Shown: positions 35,201 to 43,215 of the stretch, in pieces | Layout: each line of letters opens with the position of its first letter | How positions within the stretch are numbered: the first letter of the stretch is position 1 | Assembly (NCBI GenBank): GCA_003164035.1 | Contig: PLRS01000071.1 | Location: 62,001 to 126,000 of the forward strand | Direction of reading: 5' to 3' | Length of the DNA: 64,000 bases | Source of the DNA: Bryobacterales bacterium | Lineage (GTDB): Bacteria > Acidobacteriota > Terriglobia > Bryobacterales > Bryobacteraceae | The notes under the pieces: model-generated | Databases searched by the model: none | What the model saw: the letters and a program-made list of their open reading frames with translations, nothing else | What the model was told of the DNA's origin: nothing | Translations under genes and position numbers: made by a program

Positions 35201-35877
35201 TCAAGTCCGGATACGCTTCCTCGGATCTCGACCAGACTCACGTGTTCCTGTTGAACTTCAGCTACGCCATACCGCGATTCCGGGCGGGTAAGGCTGTGGA
35301 CGGACTTCTCAACGGATGGACGCTCGCTTCCCAGATCGTGGCGCAGAGCGGGCAGCCGTACAGCGTGTACGATTACTCTGGATCCCAGGCCAGCCTGTAC
35401 TTCTCGAGCAACGATGAAATCACCAATCCGGTGGTGCCGCTGGCGCCGGGCATTAGCGCCAAGCAAGCCGAGTTGCAAGGCACCACGGGTGTGAACGCCG
35501 GCAAGCCGGTTCTGAACGCGGCGGACTTCATGCCGCAGTTCCTGGCGCCGGGGCAGGACGGCGTTCCCGCCGGCGATACCGGCGAATCGGTTTTCGGCAC
35601 GAGCGGGCGAAACCTGTTCCGCGGTCCGTTCGGCGCGCGCTTCGACGCGTCGATCGGTAAACAGTTCCAGATCGGCGAGCGATTCAACCTGCGCTTCAGC
35701 TTCGACGCATACAATCTGTTCAACCATCCGAGTTTCGACACGCCGAACAACGACGTGCAGTTTTTCCCCGACTACGAGCCGCCCGCGACGGTTCCGCCGC
35801 TTGGCCAATTGGGTATCATCCAGCACACCATCGGAAGCCCGCGCTTCCTGCAACTGAACCTGCATTTGACATTCTAG
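32203..35877 (+). CDS. Oar-like TonB-dependent outer-membrane receptor (1)
   Basis: A 1224-residue outer-membrane protein with GGGAGGAG before the ATG. After a signal segment (GILAFAASVCLPLDAQ) comes the carboxypeptidase-regulatory domain (LGAITGTVKDASGALVADVT, then GSYQVSNLPAGIYQL). Then come a plug domain (VSTTVEVTATPLMNQVDTTN; ISVITKSGGNKIHGEIYEHF) and a long beta-barrel ending in aromatic RFLQLNLHLTF, the terminal signal for outer-membrane insertion. This architecture is abundant in Acidobacteria and is thought to take up large substrates or serve in adhesion. The substrate is unknown. A second paralogue lies at 53616. Confidence 0.93.
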   Translation: MTSLPTGYIRRAVCWGILAFAASVCLPLDAQQVLGAITGTVKDASGALVADVTVKAVNSATNLSVSEKTQSNGSYQVSNLPAGIYQLSFSKEGFETETHTAVLVNADRTSTVEGNLRVGAVSTTVEVTATPLMNQVDTTNGYVVDQLTIQDTPLGTGSFTQLAILSPGVHADFLGGGGANTGLGNQAIVANGQRETSNSFSLNGVTTNNLFNGNSTSQVGENRFVLNTGENFGAGGSSQTSTSVYGAIGQALPTPAPETIAEIAVDTSMYDASQGANSGAHISVITKSGGNKIHGEIYEHFQNSDMNAAPFFYNASPAVSTKVPFLARNAFGATLGGPIKKDKVFYFVAYQGVRIADGQTSTVGGTVPITLTNDRSPTGIATAIQQDYGTTVATSQINPVALSILQAQLPNGSYLIPTPNITNAATAKTLGYDALQIGPHTQAQVNQGSGNVDYVVNDRDRLAAKYYIQNDPTHNPFAAVTQALGFPQTLQASSQVIGLNNTVVLSPSITWQQNAGFTRMVAYGSTTDEFTPGQFGINLPAGAVFPEIEFSKADNSLGNTFAFGSNASFGNAGMYQNQWTYGTTLRWVKGRHSLSFGVNWVNTQLNIINNNTNSDIIDFSSFVNFVEGTVRTGTHSTAFLGSADRYYRSNTGGAYVNDNYKVRSNLVLTLGLRWDLDGPLTEKYGRLTGFNANDYSYNAATDTITGSGLEIAGNNPTMATAGAGKSLMTQRQWGFAPRIGVAWNVLPKLTVRGGFGIYYDRGEFFSYLSAGAGGGFSGPFGVTLSPPFVSEVTASSASTFANPFPSAGAAIPGSPAAFLAQLPNLNDTANEINPAGNLYGPFIFSGYDINNKLPYTENWTFDLQYQLTNNWLVTAGFTGNHGQHEVVPVTFNEPLIATPSNPVNGQTSSYGYNYPSTNALTPINTLEGGNTGIRVPYIGYSANSVLYKAVGISNYDSLQLQVRKRLSFGLQLTGSYTWSHALDDQSGAGLFYTGNDSMNLKSGYASSDLDQTHVFLLNFSYAIPRFRAGKAVDGLLNGWTLASQIVAQSGQPYSVYDYSGSQASLYFSSNDEITNPVVPLAPGISAKQAELQGTTGVNAGKPVLNAADFMPQFLAPGQDGVPAGDTGESVFGTSGRNLFRGPFGARFDASIGKQFQIGERFNLRFSFDAYNLFNHPSFDTPNNDVQFFPDYEPPATVPPLGQLGIIQHTIGSPRFLQLNLHLTF

Positions 35878-35978
35878 GCCGGGTCGCGCCGGCGATCTTG
35901 TCGCGGGTGGCTTCTTACCTGCGCGTCCGGGACGGTGGCAAGAAGACACAGCGGCAAGACCGCCGGCGCTACGCCTGT

Positions 35979-35984
35979 TACAAT
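35979..35984 (+). promoter_or_regulatory. -10-like box TACAAT before accC
   Basis: TACAAT ends eight bases before the ATG at 35993, with no Shine-Dalgarno. Confidence 0.45.
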
Positions 35985-35992
35985 CTTGCTCG

Positions 35993-37495
35993 ATGTTTCG
36001 CAAGGTGTTGATTGCCAATCGCGGTGAGATTGCGGTGCGGGTGATTCGTGCCCTGCGCGAGATGAACATTGGGAGCGTGGCGGTTTACTCCGACGTGGAC
36101 CGCACCGCGCTGCACGTGCGCATGGCCGACGAAGCCGAGCGCATCGGTCCGGCGGCATCGAGCGAAAGCTACCTGCGCATCGACCGCATCCTCGATGCCG
36201 CGCGCAGCCACGGCGCCGAAGCCATTCATCCCGGCTACGGGTTTCTGAGCGAGAACGCCGAATTCGCGGCTGCGTGCGAAGACGCGGGCATCGTCTTCAT
36301 CGGTCCCTCGGCGGCTTCCATCCGCGCCATGGGCTCGAAAACCGCGGCACGGCGTTCCGCCATGGAGGCCGGCGCGCCGGTGGTGCCGGGGACGGACCGC
36401 GGGGTTACCTTCGACCAGGCGCGGGCTTTCGCCGCCGAGCACGGCTACCCCATCCTGCTGAAAGCCGTGGCCGGGGGCGGCGGCAAAGGCATGCGCCGGG
36501 TGGATCGGGAAGCCGACCTGGAAGCGGCTCTGCGCGATGCCGCAAGCGAGGCAGAGCGGGCGTTTCGTGACAAAGACATCTACGCGGAAAAGCTGGTGGA
36601 GAGGCCGCGTCACATCGAGATCCAGGTGCTGGGCGACCGCTACGGCAACCTGGTACACCTGGGCGAGCGCGAGTGCTCGCTGCAGCGCCGGCACCAGAAA
36701 GTGCTGGAGGAATGCCCGTCGCCGCTGGTAAGCTTGCATCCGGAAATGCGCCAGGAGATGGGTGAAGCCGCGTTGCGCGCCGCGCGGTCGGCCGGTTACT
36801 ACAACGCCGGCACGGTGGAATTTCTGGTGGACGCGAGCCGCCGCTTCTACTTCCTGGAAATGAACACGCGCCTGCAGGTGGAGCATCCGGTCACGGAACT
36901 CGCGACGGGGCTCGACCTGGTGCGGCTGCAGATCGAAATCGCCGCTGGCGCGCGCCTGCCCTTCACCCAGGAACAGGTGAGCTGGCGCGGCGCGGCCATC
37001 GAGTGCCGGATCTACGCCGAAGACCCGTACAACAACTTCCTGCCCTATCCGGGCAAAGTCACCCGGCTGGGACGGCCGCTCGGTCCTGGTATCCGGCTGG
37101 ACGCGTGCGTGTACGACGGCTGGACGGTCCCCATGGAATACGATCCGCTGCTGGCCAAACTGGCCGTCTGGGCCGAGACGCGGGAAGCGGCCATCGCCCG
37201 CCTGATTCGCGCCTTGGGCGAATACGACGTGAGCGGCATACGCACCAATGTCGGTTTTTTCCGCCAGATTGTGGAAGACCCCGAATTTGCCGCCGGCCGA
37301 TTGCACACCGGGTTCATCGAGGAATTCTTCGCGCGCCACGCCCAGCCCAAACCCACGGCGGACCTGGAAACGGTGGCCGCGCTGGCGGCCGCGATCCACA
37401 CCGCCGCGCGAGCCAGGGCCAATGGCGCGGAGGCGGGAAGCGGCGCGCAGGCGAGCGGCTGGCTGCGGGCGGGAAGGGACGCGCTGCTGCGATGA
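35993..37495 (+). CDS. accC: Biotin carboxylase (AccC-type)
   Basis: A 500-residue ATP-grasp enzyme that carboxylates biotin on its carrier protein. MFRKVLIANRGEIAVRVIRA, HPGYGFLSENAEFA, the ATP loop KAVAGGGGKGMRRV, the ERECSLQRRHQK strand and LEMNTRLQVEHPVTE are all present. It overlaps the downstream carrier gene by four bases. No carboxyltransferase subunit is adjacent, so it may serve acetyl-, propionyl- or methylcrotonyl-CoA carboxylase. The gene symbol denotes the enzyme type. The start lacks a ribosome site. Confidence 0.94.
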   Translation: MFRKVLIANRGEIAVRVIRALREMNIGSVAVYSDVDRTALHVRMADEAERIGPAASSESYLRIDRILDAARSHGAEAIHPGYGFLSENAEFAAACEDAGIVFIGPSAASIRAMGSKTAARRSAMEAGAPVVPGTDRGVTFDQARAFAAEHGYPILLKAVAGGGGKGMRRVDREADLEAALRDAASEAERAFRDKDIYAEKLVERPRHIEIQVLGDRYGNLVHLGERECSLQRRHQKVLEECPSPLVSLHPEMRQEMGEAALRAARSAGYYNAGTVEFLVDASRRFYFLEMNTRLQVEHPVTELATGLDLVRLQIEIAAGARLPFTQEQVSWRGAAIECRIYAEDPYNNFLPYPGKVTRLGRPLGPGIRLDACVYDGWTVPMEYDPLLAKLAVWAETREAAIARLIRALGEYDVSGIRTNVGFFRQIVEDPEFAAGRLHTGFIEEFFARHAQPKPTADLETVAALAAAIHTAARARANGAEAGSGAQASGWLRAGRDALLR

Positions 37496-37989
37496 AGCTG
37501 GATCTCGAAATCGGTGGCGTAGCGGCGGCCATCGACGTGGTGGCGACCACCCCCGAGTGCCGCTTCCGCGTCAATGATGGCGAAGAGCGAAAGGCCGACG
37601 TGGCCGAGGTTACACCGGGCGTGTACTCGGTGCTCCTCGACGGTCGAAGTTATGAAGCCCGCGTGGAGCAAACCCCGGACGGGCTGCTGGTGGTGGTGAA
37701 CGGGACCCGCCTGGCGGTCGAAGTGCGCGGTCCGCGGCGCTGGTCGGCGCACGCGGGCGCGGGGGTGGGAGACGGCGTCCAAAGCCTGCTGGCGCCGATG
37801 CCGGGAAAGGTGGTGCGCGTGCTAGTCAAACCCGGCGACACGGTGGAGCCCGGCCAGGGAATCCTGGTGGTGGAAGCGATGAAGATGCAGAACGAGATGA
37901 AAGCCGGCCGCGCTGGCCGGGTGCTCTCCATCGCAGTCCAGGAAGGCGCGACGGTCAAGGCCGACGAAGTGCTGGCGCGAATCGGGTAG
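37492..37989 (+). CDS. Biotin carboxyl carrier protein
   Basis: A 165-residue protein starting at ATG 37492 inside the accC stop. The C-terminal biotinyl domain (SLLAPMPGKVVRVLVKPGD onward) carries the biotin lysine K131 in VEAMKMQNEM. The N-terminal 80 residues (FRVNDGEERKADVAEVTPGV) resemble the linking domain of acyl-CoA carboxylase alpha subunits. So the pair looks like a split alpha subunit, a two-gene version of proteins usually fused in propionyl-CoA-type carboxylases. Confidence 0.93.
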   Translation: MKLDLEIGGVAAAIDVVATTPECRFRVNDGEERKADVAEVTPGVYSVLLDGRSYEARVEQTPDGLLVVVNGTRLAVEVRGPRRWSAHAGAGVGDGVQSLLAPMPGKVVRVLVKPGDTVEPGQGILVVEAMKMQNEMKAGRAGRVLSIAVQEGATVKADEVLARIG

Positions 37990-38004
37990 GCGGCGGATTG
38001 GCGG

Positions 38005-38448
38005 CTATCGGGACGCCGTGGGAACAAGCTGGAGCCTATCCAGGTGGCGGTAGTCCTTCGGATTGTTCGTCACCAGCGGCACCGATAGAACCAACGCTGT
38101 TGCCGCAATCCAGGCGTCGGCGGAGCCCATTTGGCGTCCTTTGCGGGTGCTCTCATTCCGTACCGCCGCCCACGTAGAGCACAGCAGGCCGTCGGAATGG
38201 AGCACCGAGAAGTCGGCCAAATACGCCTCCAGTACGTCGCACTTGCGCCGCCCCCAGTTCGCTTCCAAAGCGCCTTGGCGCATCTCGGCCAGAGTCATGA
38301 ATGAGACGACCAGCTCGGAACCTCGCATAATGGCAATGTAGGGTGGCGCAAATTCGGGATGCCACTTGAAAACAAAGCTGGCGACGTCTGTATCAACGAC
38401 CAGTCTTGCCGTTGCGATCGGAGGAGAGGTCAATGCGGCGCCGGTCAT
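38005..38448 (-). CDS. PIN-domain toxin (VapC-like)
   Basis: A 147-residue PIN ribonuclease. The acidic residues are in VVDTDVASF, MTLAEMRQGA and GSADAWIAATAL, with TNNPKDY closing the site. It probably cleaves RNA when free of its antitoxin. The start is ATG 38448. The upstream gene on the same strand (38393-38596) overlaps it by 56 bases, unusually long for such pairs. It lies convergent to the biotin carrier gene. Confidence 0.88.
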   Translation of the reverse strand: MTGAALTSPPIATARLVVDTDVASFVFKWHPEFAPPYIAIMRGSELVVSFMTLAEMRQGALEANWGRRKCDVLEAYLADFSVLHSDGLLCSTWAAVRNESTRKGRQMGSADAWIAATALVLSVPLVTNNPKDYRHLDRLQLVPTASR

Positions 38449-38596
38449 AGATGAGGCGTACGAAGTCTTCGGATTCCTCCGCCGTCCCGGGGTCGGTGTG
38501 GCTCAATAGCCGGTCGAGCGAGAAGGACGCCGCCTGGACTAGGTTGGGCGGATCCTGGACGGGTTGCGAAGGCACACGGTCCATTCCGACAACCAT
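38393..38596 (-). CDS. Probable antitoxin of the PIN-domain toxin
   Basis: A 67-residue protein starting at ATG 38596 (MVVGMDRVPSQ). Acidic stretch TAEESEDFVRLIYDRRRIDL is typical of toxin-binding tails. No ribbon-helix-helix or AbrB fold is clear. Called by position directly upstream of, and overlapping, the PIN gene. Longer in-frame starts exist upstream but enter the region where the RraA-like gene begins on the other strand. Confidence 0.55.
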   Translation of the reverse strand: MVVGMDRVPSQPVQDPPNLVQAASFSLDRLLSHTDPGTAEESEDFVRLIYDRRRIDLSSDRNGKTGR

Positions 38597-38710
38597 TTTA
38601 GCGCCGATCGCGGGCCCCGGATGCTCTCGGAACCAATTGAAAGCGGGGCGTGCGGTGCGGCAAGGAGGCCATTCCTCTCGGGCTTTTCGGCATGGCGGCC
38701 GCAAGCGATC

Positions 38711-38716
38711 TAAAAT
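38711..38716 (+). promoter_or_regulatory. -10-like box TAAAAT before the RraA-like gene
   Basis: TAAAAT ends seven bases before the ATG at 38724. An upstream ATG (38715) overlaps the box and is therefore less likely to be the start. No Shine-Dalgarno. Confidence 0.45.
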
Positions 38717-38723
38717 GGACACC

Positions 38724-39449
38724 ATGCCCGTATCCGCCGCGGAATTGAAGTTGTTGGCGCAGTACGATACGCCGACTATCGCCAACGTGATCGAGTTATT
38801 CGAGGTTCGCCCGCGCTCGGCGGGCTTCATGGACAAGCGCATTCGCGCCTGCTTTCCTGAGATGCCGCCGATCGTGGGCTACGCCGCCACGGCCACTATG
38901 CGCACCGCTTACGCGCGCGCCGAAGGGGCCGCGTATGCCTCCCTCGATGAGCAGGTGGAGCGATTCGCCGAGCTTTCCGGGCCGGCCATCGTGGTGTTTC
39001 AGGACCTGGACGATCCGCCGGTCGGCGCCACCTTCGGCGAAATCATGTGCACCACCTACCAATGCTTCGGCGCGCTCGGCATCGTCACCAGCGGCCCGGC
39101 GCGCGACCTCGACCAGGTACGGCGGCTGGGCTTTGCGGCCTTCAGCGACGGCGTGGTATCGTCGCACAGCTTCAGCCACATCACCTCCATCCACCAGACC
39201 GTGCGCGTGGGCGGAATGGAAGTTCGCCCCGGCGATTTGCTGCACGCCGACGCCAACGGCGTCTGCGGCATTCCCCATGCCATCGCCCGCGAAGTTGCCC
39301 ACGCCGCCGCCGAATATGTGGCCGCCGAAGCGGTGGTGATCGACTTCGCTAAATCGGGCCACCGCGACGTGAAGGCCTACGCCGAAGCCAGAAGCGAGAC
39401 CTTCCGCAGGATCGGTGAGCTGGGGAAACGCCTGAAGCGTAGCGAGTGA
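38724..39449 (+). CDS. RraA-family protein (HMG/CHA aldolase-like)
   Basis: A 241-residue protein of the RraA / 4-hydroxy-4-methyl-2-oxoglutarate aldolase fold. YDTPTIANVIELFEVRP is the start of the domain. VGATFGEIMCTTYQCFGALG and TSGPARDLDQVRRLGF contain the GExxxxxA- and RD-type active-site positions, and GDLLHADANGVCGIP the metal region. Members act as aldolases/decarboxylases or, in E. coli, as RNase E inhibitors; there is no basis for choosing here. It stands alone between a toxin pair and the BlaR-like gene. Confidence 0.88.
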   Translation: MPVSAAELKLLAQYDTPTIANVIELFEVRPRSAGFMDKRIRACFPEMPPIVGYAATATMRTAYARAEGAAYASLDEQVERFAELSGPAIVVFQDLDDPPVGATFGEIMCTTYQCFGALGIVTSGPARDLDQVRRLGFAAFSDGVVSSHSFSHITSIHQTVRVGGMEVRPGDLLHADANGVCGIPHAIAREVAHAAAEYVAAEAVVIDFAKSGHRDVKAYAEARSETFRRIGELGKRLKRSE

Positions 39450-39455
39450 CGGCCG

Positions 39456-41279
39456 CTATTGCGACAAGGTGAAGTTCACGTCGATGGAGGTCACCACCGT
39501 GACCGGATTTCCATTCAGCAAGGTGGGCCGATAGACCCAGTCTTTCACCGCGTCCAGGGCGGCCTGCACCAGCAGGGGATGGCCGCTGACGACTCTCAGG
39601 TCCTCGACTTTCCCGTCGGGGCCGATGGTAGCCTCCAGCTTGACGGCGCCCTGAATTCTCTGCTCTTTTGCCGCCGGAGGGTACACCGGGCGAACCTGAG
39701 TGATCAGGTTAGTGGCCTGGACGTTGCCGCCTACGCGGATCTTGGTGGGGCCGGTGGCGACAGCCTCGACACCGGCGGCTTCGGACACCGCGATATTCAA
39801 CTGCGCATTTCCGGACTGGGTCGGCATCAGCGTGGCCGTCAGATGCCGGTCGAATTCGTGTACCGTGGCGAAGATGTTGGGAGCCGCTTCGGTGAAGTCG
39901 TCACCGACCTTTACCGGCAGGCGGGCCAGCAGTTCCGCCCTGGCTTCCTCCGACAGGCCGGAGATCCGAATGGATTCAATGATGTGAGAGCCTGCCGCCG
40001 GCGCGATTCCCCCGCGCAGGCCGCCTCCGACCCTGAAGACACCACCAGCGGGCGCCGATGGCGCGGTCTGCGCCGTGGGCAGCCCAAAAGTAACGCTCAC
40101 CTGGCGTTTGGAATTGGCCGAAACGCCGGTGAAATGCCAGCTCAACACGGATTGCAGCACGGTTCGGCGCAGTTCGTCCGGACCGCTGAGGACGTTGGCG
40201 TCGGAGACTTCGCCGTTCGCATCGATGGTGGCCTGGACGACCACGGTCCCCTCGATGCCCTTTGCCTGAACCTCGGGCGGATAGGCTACGCCTCCGCGGT
40301 GGAGCAGTTCGGCGCCTCCCGTATCGACGGTGACGCCGGGCGCGTCGGACACGGTTTGTGACGCGGCGGCCAATGGAATGGCGCCGGAAACGATCCAGCA
40401 GGCGGCGGCCATAGTTACGAGTCCGGCCGCCAGCAGGCTGGCCGTGAGCGGTTTCGACATATTCACCTCCTTGAGAATTCCCATCACCCTTTGCTTCAGA
40501 TGGCGCTTGCGCAGGAATAGCGGCGCCGGCGCCAGATCGAGTTCGGGCGCCGCGCCGGCCATGGCCAGCAGCGCGTCGATATAAGGATCGCGCGAGCCCG
40601 TCATGGCAAGCACTTCGCGATCCACCGCCTGTTCCCGCGCCAGTTGAATTTCGGCCAGCACCCACCAGATGGCGGGGTGGAACCAGAACACGGCGCGGAC
40701 AATTTCTTCGGCGATCACAAAGAGCCAGTCGCCGCGGCGCACGTGGACGATCTCGTGACACAGGATCGCGTCTTGCATCTCGGCGGCCAATTCCGCAAAG
40801 CGCGCGGGCAATAGAACGACGGGCTTCCGCCAGCCGAAAGTGACCGGCCCGGCTACATCTCCGGAGACGCGCAGTTCGGCTTCGGTGGACCAGGCGCAAC
40901 CCGGCTCCAGCGGCGCGGCGGCGCGGCGATACCGGCGCAGCCTGCCCAAGCCTGCCAGGAGCCAAGCCAAGCGCCCGGCCGCGCCCAGGGCTGCCGCCGC
41001 CAGCGCCAGTTCCCTCCACGGAATGGGCCGCGCCACCGGTACGGCCGTGGTGACGCGGATAATCGCCGTGGTTACCTGAACGCTACCGCCCATGGCCAGT
41101 GGCTGCCACGCGCGCACCACCGGCAGCAGCGCGCACGCCCCCAGCAGCGCGTACCAGTAGGCCAGGCGCGCACCGGGAGCGCGCAGGCGAAGCAGCGTGG
41201 GCAGGGCCGCGGCCACACCCACCAGCAAGGCGATTTGCAAGCTGTAGGCGCAGAAATTGCCCCAAACAAGCGAAGTCAT
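39456..41279 (-). CDS. M56-family (BlaR1/MecR1-like) membrane protease with two TonB-C domains
   Basis: A 607-residue sensor. The first about 270 residues have helices and the zinc-protease motif HEIVH (175-179) with WFHPAIWWVLAEIQLAREQ, as in BlaR1. After a further helix (SLLAAGLVTMAAACWIVSGA) the penicillin-binding domain of BlaR1 is absent. In its place are a TonB C-terminal domain (GGVAYPPEVQAKGIEGTVVV), a POTRA-like middle (SIRISGLSEEARAELLARLP) and a second TonB C-terminal domain (VRPVYPPAAKEQRIQGAVKL). The protease probably cleaves the co-encoded BlaI-like repressor (ATGA overlap). The signal sensed is unknown. Confidence 0.9.
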   Translation of the reverse strand: MTSLVWGNFCAYSLQIALLVGVAAALPTLLRLRAPGARLAYWYALLGACALLPVVRAWQPLAMGGSVQVTTAIIRVTTAVPVARPIPWRELALAAAALGAAGRLAWLLAGLGRLRRYRRAAAPLEPGCAWSTEAELRVSGDVAGPVTFGWRKPVVLLPARFAELAAEMQDAILCHEIVHVRRGDWLFVIAEEIVRAVFWFHPAIWWVLAEIQLAREQAVDREVLAMTGSRDPYIDALLAMAGAAPELDLAPAPLFLRKRHLKQRVMGILKEVNMSKPLTASLLAAGLVTMAAACWIVSGAIPLAAASQTVSDAPGVTVDTGGAELLHRGGVAYPPEVQAKGIEGTVVVQATIDANGEVSDANVLSGPDELRRTVLQSVLSWHFTGVSANSKRQVSVTFGLPTAQTAPSAPAGGVFRVGGGLRGGIAPAAGSHIIESIRISGLSEEARAELLARLPVKVGDDFTEAAPNIFATVHEFDRHLTATLMPTQSGNAQLNIAVSEAAGVEAVATGPTKIRVGGNVQATNLITQVRPVYPPAAKEQRIQGAVKLEATIGPDGKVEDLRVVSGHPLLVQAALDAVKDWVYRPTLLNGNPVTVVTSIDVNFTLSQ

Positions 41280-41647
41280 GACTTCCTCCTGAGCCGGGCG
41301 ATCTCCTCCAGGTCGGCGGCCGAAAGATCGTGCTCCTCCACCAGATGCACCAACAGAGGCTCGGCCGACCCGTTGAATACCCGATTGACAAAATCCCGCA
41401 CCATGGCGCCGATCACCTTTCCCTCCGGCTGTGCGGGGCGGTATACATAGGCGCGCTCGGCCTGGGTCTTTTTGAGGTATTTCTTATGTTCCAGGATGTT
41501 CATCATGGTCATCACGGTGGTGTACGCCACTTTGCGGCGCTCCAGCAGGGTTTCGTAGACGTCGCGCACGGTGACGCGGTCGCGGGCCCAGACGATCTTC
41601 ATGATTTCCAGTTCCTGGCCGGTGAGGGTGGTGCTGCGGGGACGCAT
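41276..41647 (-). CDS. BlaI/MecI/CopY-family repressor
   Basis: A 123-residue winged-helix repressor. LTGQELEIMKIVWARDRVTV, RDVYETLLERRKVAYTTVMT and MMNILEHKKYLKKTQ form the DNA-binding domain. The C-terminal helices (DFVNRVFNGSAEPLLVHLVE) dimerise and hold the site cut by the partner protease. It precedes the M56 gene with a four-base overlap. The operator lies on its own start codon, so it should repress itself and the protease. Confidence 0.94.
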   Translation of the reverse strand: MRPRSTTLTGQELEIMKIVWARDRVTVRDVYETLLERRKVAYTTVMTMMNILEHKKYLKKTQAERAYVYRPAQPEGKVIGAMVRDFVNRVFNGSAEPLLVHLVEEHDLSAADLEEIARLRRKS

Positions 41648-41666
41648 ACTAAATAATTAGTACTAA
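41647..41666 (-). promoter_or_regulatory. BlaI-type operator overlapping the repressor start codon
   Basis: TACTAAATAATTAGTA (41647-41662) is an inverted repeat with TACTAA/TTAGTA arms, and TTAGTACTAA (41657-41666) is a second overlapping perfect palindrome. This TACTA/TAGTA pattern is that of BlaI/MecI operators. It touches the ATG, leaving no room for a ribosome site, so the mRNA is probably leaderless. Confidence 0.75.
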
Positions 41667-41710
41667 AAGATCAGGATGTCAAGCGGTTTTGTGAAGGGCC
41701 CGCGTCCGGG

Positions 41711-42379
41711 TCAAAAGAGCCGGCCCGGCTTGCTGAAGGCGGTAGAAATCGGCTTTCGGGGCGCAATCAAGCGGTTCTCTACAAGCTCAATCTTATAGTG
41801 CTCGGCAATCTCCGCCAGCAGGCGCCGCTGAGGCCCCGGGGCGTACCACGTCTGCCGGCCTAATTCGGTGAGTTTCGGCGCTCGATCGCCGAACAGAGCG
41901 ATTGCCTGCCGTATCGGATCGAGCCGGCTCGGGTAGAGCAGCCCGTCGGCGAGAACCGGGTGATCGTGCAGGGCCTTGGACCACACCTGGGCCGCCGCGC
42001 GATCGGCCGAGAACAGGCGGGAATCCGCCCCCATACGCAGTAAGGCACCGGACGCCGTGAGGTCGATCAGGCGTAAGGCTCGCGCGCCCCTAAGCTCGGC
42101 AACGGCTTTGCTCTTCAGTTCGGCGGTTGTGACGACGCGGTTATTCGGATTTTTGATGAGACTCTCGATGAACGCGCAGAATACGTCCACGCCGGCGTAT
42201 AAAACCCCATACGATCCGTCCGGCGCGTCGAACCTGTATTGTCCCGTTCTTCCAAAAAACATCGGGTGCCGCAGGGTAGCGTGGCTCCGGAAAATAGATC
42301 CACCGAACTCCACCACGCCGACTTCTCTGCTGGCGAGATTCGTGGGCGGCGCGGGCAGCGTGCCGGGTTCCACGATCAC
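41711..42379 (-). CDS. RES-domain toxin
   Basis: A 222-residue toxin starting at GTG 42379, which overlaps the upstream gene's stop (GTGA). IFRSHATLRHPMFFGRTG, YRFDAPDGSYGVLYAGVDVF, FIESL and GLLYPSRLDPIRQ are RES-domain blocks. The Arg, Tyr and Glu there form the NAD-degrading site known from this toxin class. The C-terminal QTWYAPGPQRRLLAEIAEHY is an extra segment. It is paired with an Xre/MbcA-like antitoxin upstream, the standard order for RES-Xre loci. Confidence 0.88.
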   Translation of the reverse strand: MIVEPGTLPAPPTNLASREVGVVEFGGSIFRSHATLRHPMFFGRTGQYRFDAPDGSYGVLYAGVDVFCAFIESLIKNPNNRVVTTAELKSKAVAELRGARALRLIDLTASGALLRMGADSRLFSADRAAAQVWSKALHDHPVLADGLLYPSRLDPIRQAIALFGDRAPKLTELGRQTWYAPGPQRRLLAEIAEHYKIELVENRLIAPRKPISTAFSKPGRLF

Positions 42380-43086
42380 TCCGCTCCATGTTCGCCATAG
42401 ACCGCTGCGGCATCCAGAACCGCGTCCAACTCGCCGTCCTTGAGGGCGTCGATTGGCGCCCTGTTTGCCAAACGCGGATCCTTGCTCACAAAGAACGCCA
42501 CCTGCATCCACTCATCGTGCGCGCTGAGCACCTTCAATACGTCTTCAAGGCCCGGCACGACGCCGGATTCGTCGAACTGCCAAACGGGATAGCGGTACCC
42601 GTGGCGGCCCGTCGATACGGCGAGCAACTTACCGGCGCGGCGCCGCTTGTCCACCATTTGCCGGCTGATGTCCAGGGCCTCCGCCACCTTTACCGCGGTG
42701 AACGCGCCTCCGTGTTTGTCGATCAGCCTCCGCGATGCCTCTATGCCTCGTATGAAGGCGGGGGCCAGAGGTTCCGCCGCCACCAAATCGTCGAGCAGTT
42801 CCCTTGATGACAGAGCACGCAGCAGAACAGTCAGGTCGGTGGGCGCCGCCGTCGCGTCCGCTATCGCATTTTCCGAGAGCGCCGTGAATTGCAGAACCGC
42901 ATTGATGCCCCGCACCAGCAGGGTCCGCAGAATAGGCGCCTCCCGCTCAACGGTGAGACGCACCTCTTCGAGCCACTCCGGGATCTCCGGCGGCGGTGGA
43001 GTTGATGATGGTAGTTCGCCCGATGAAGGGCCCGCTCCAGGATCGACCGCCTTTGGCCGAAATTGCCCTCGCTCGCGTCGCGCCAT
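42376..43086 (-). CDS. Xre/MbcA/ParS-like antitoxin of the RES toxin
   Basis: A 236-residue protein. The central helix-turn-helix (GAFTAVKVAEALDISRQMVD) has a basic stretch after it (KRRRAGKLLAV). The C-terminal GLEDVLKVLSAHDEWMQVAF and KDGELDAVLDAAAVYG resemble the toxin-binding domain of Xre-type antitoxins, which end in a short helix that plugs the RES active site. The Pro-rich N-terminus (SSTPPPPEIPEWL) is an extension. It overlaps the toxin by four bases. Confidence 0.82.
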   Translation of the reverse strand: MARRERGQFRPKAVDPGAGPSSGELPSSTPPPPEIPEWLEEVRLTVEREAPILRTLLVRGINAVLQFTALSENAIADATAAPTDLTVLLRALSSRELLDDLVAAEPLAPAFIRGIEASRRLIDKHGGAFTAVKVAEALDISRQMVDKRRRAGKLLAVSTGRHGYRYPVWQFDESGVVPGLEDVLKVLSAHDEWMQVAFFVSKDPRLANRAPIDALKDGELDAVLDAAAVYGEHGAE

Positions 43087-43215
43087 GGTTTCCCAATTAT
43101 CATAACGCTATTTCGCAATAATCCGACAACCCTCTTTTCGCCTGGGAGATCGGGGGCAGCGTGGCAGGGAGCTAAACGCCCGACTGCTTCGATTAAGATA
43201 GTTCTGGGCTGTCCG

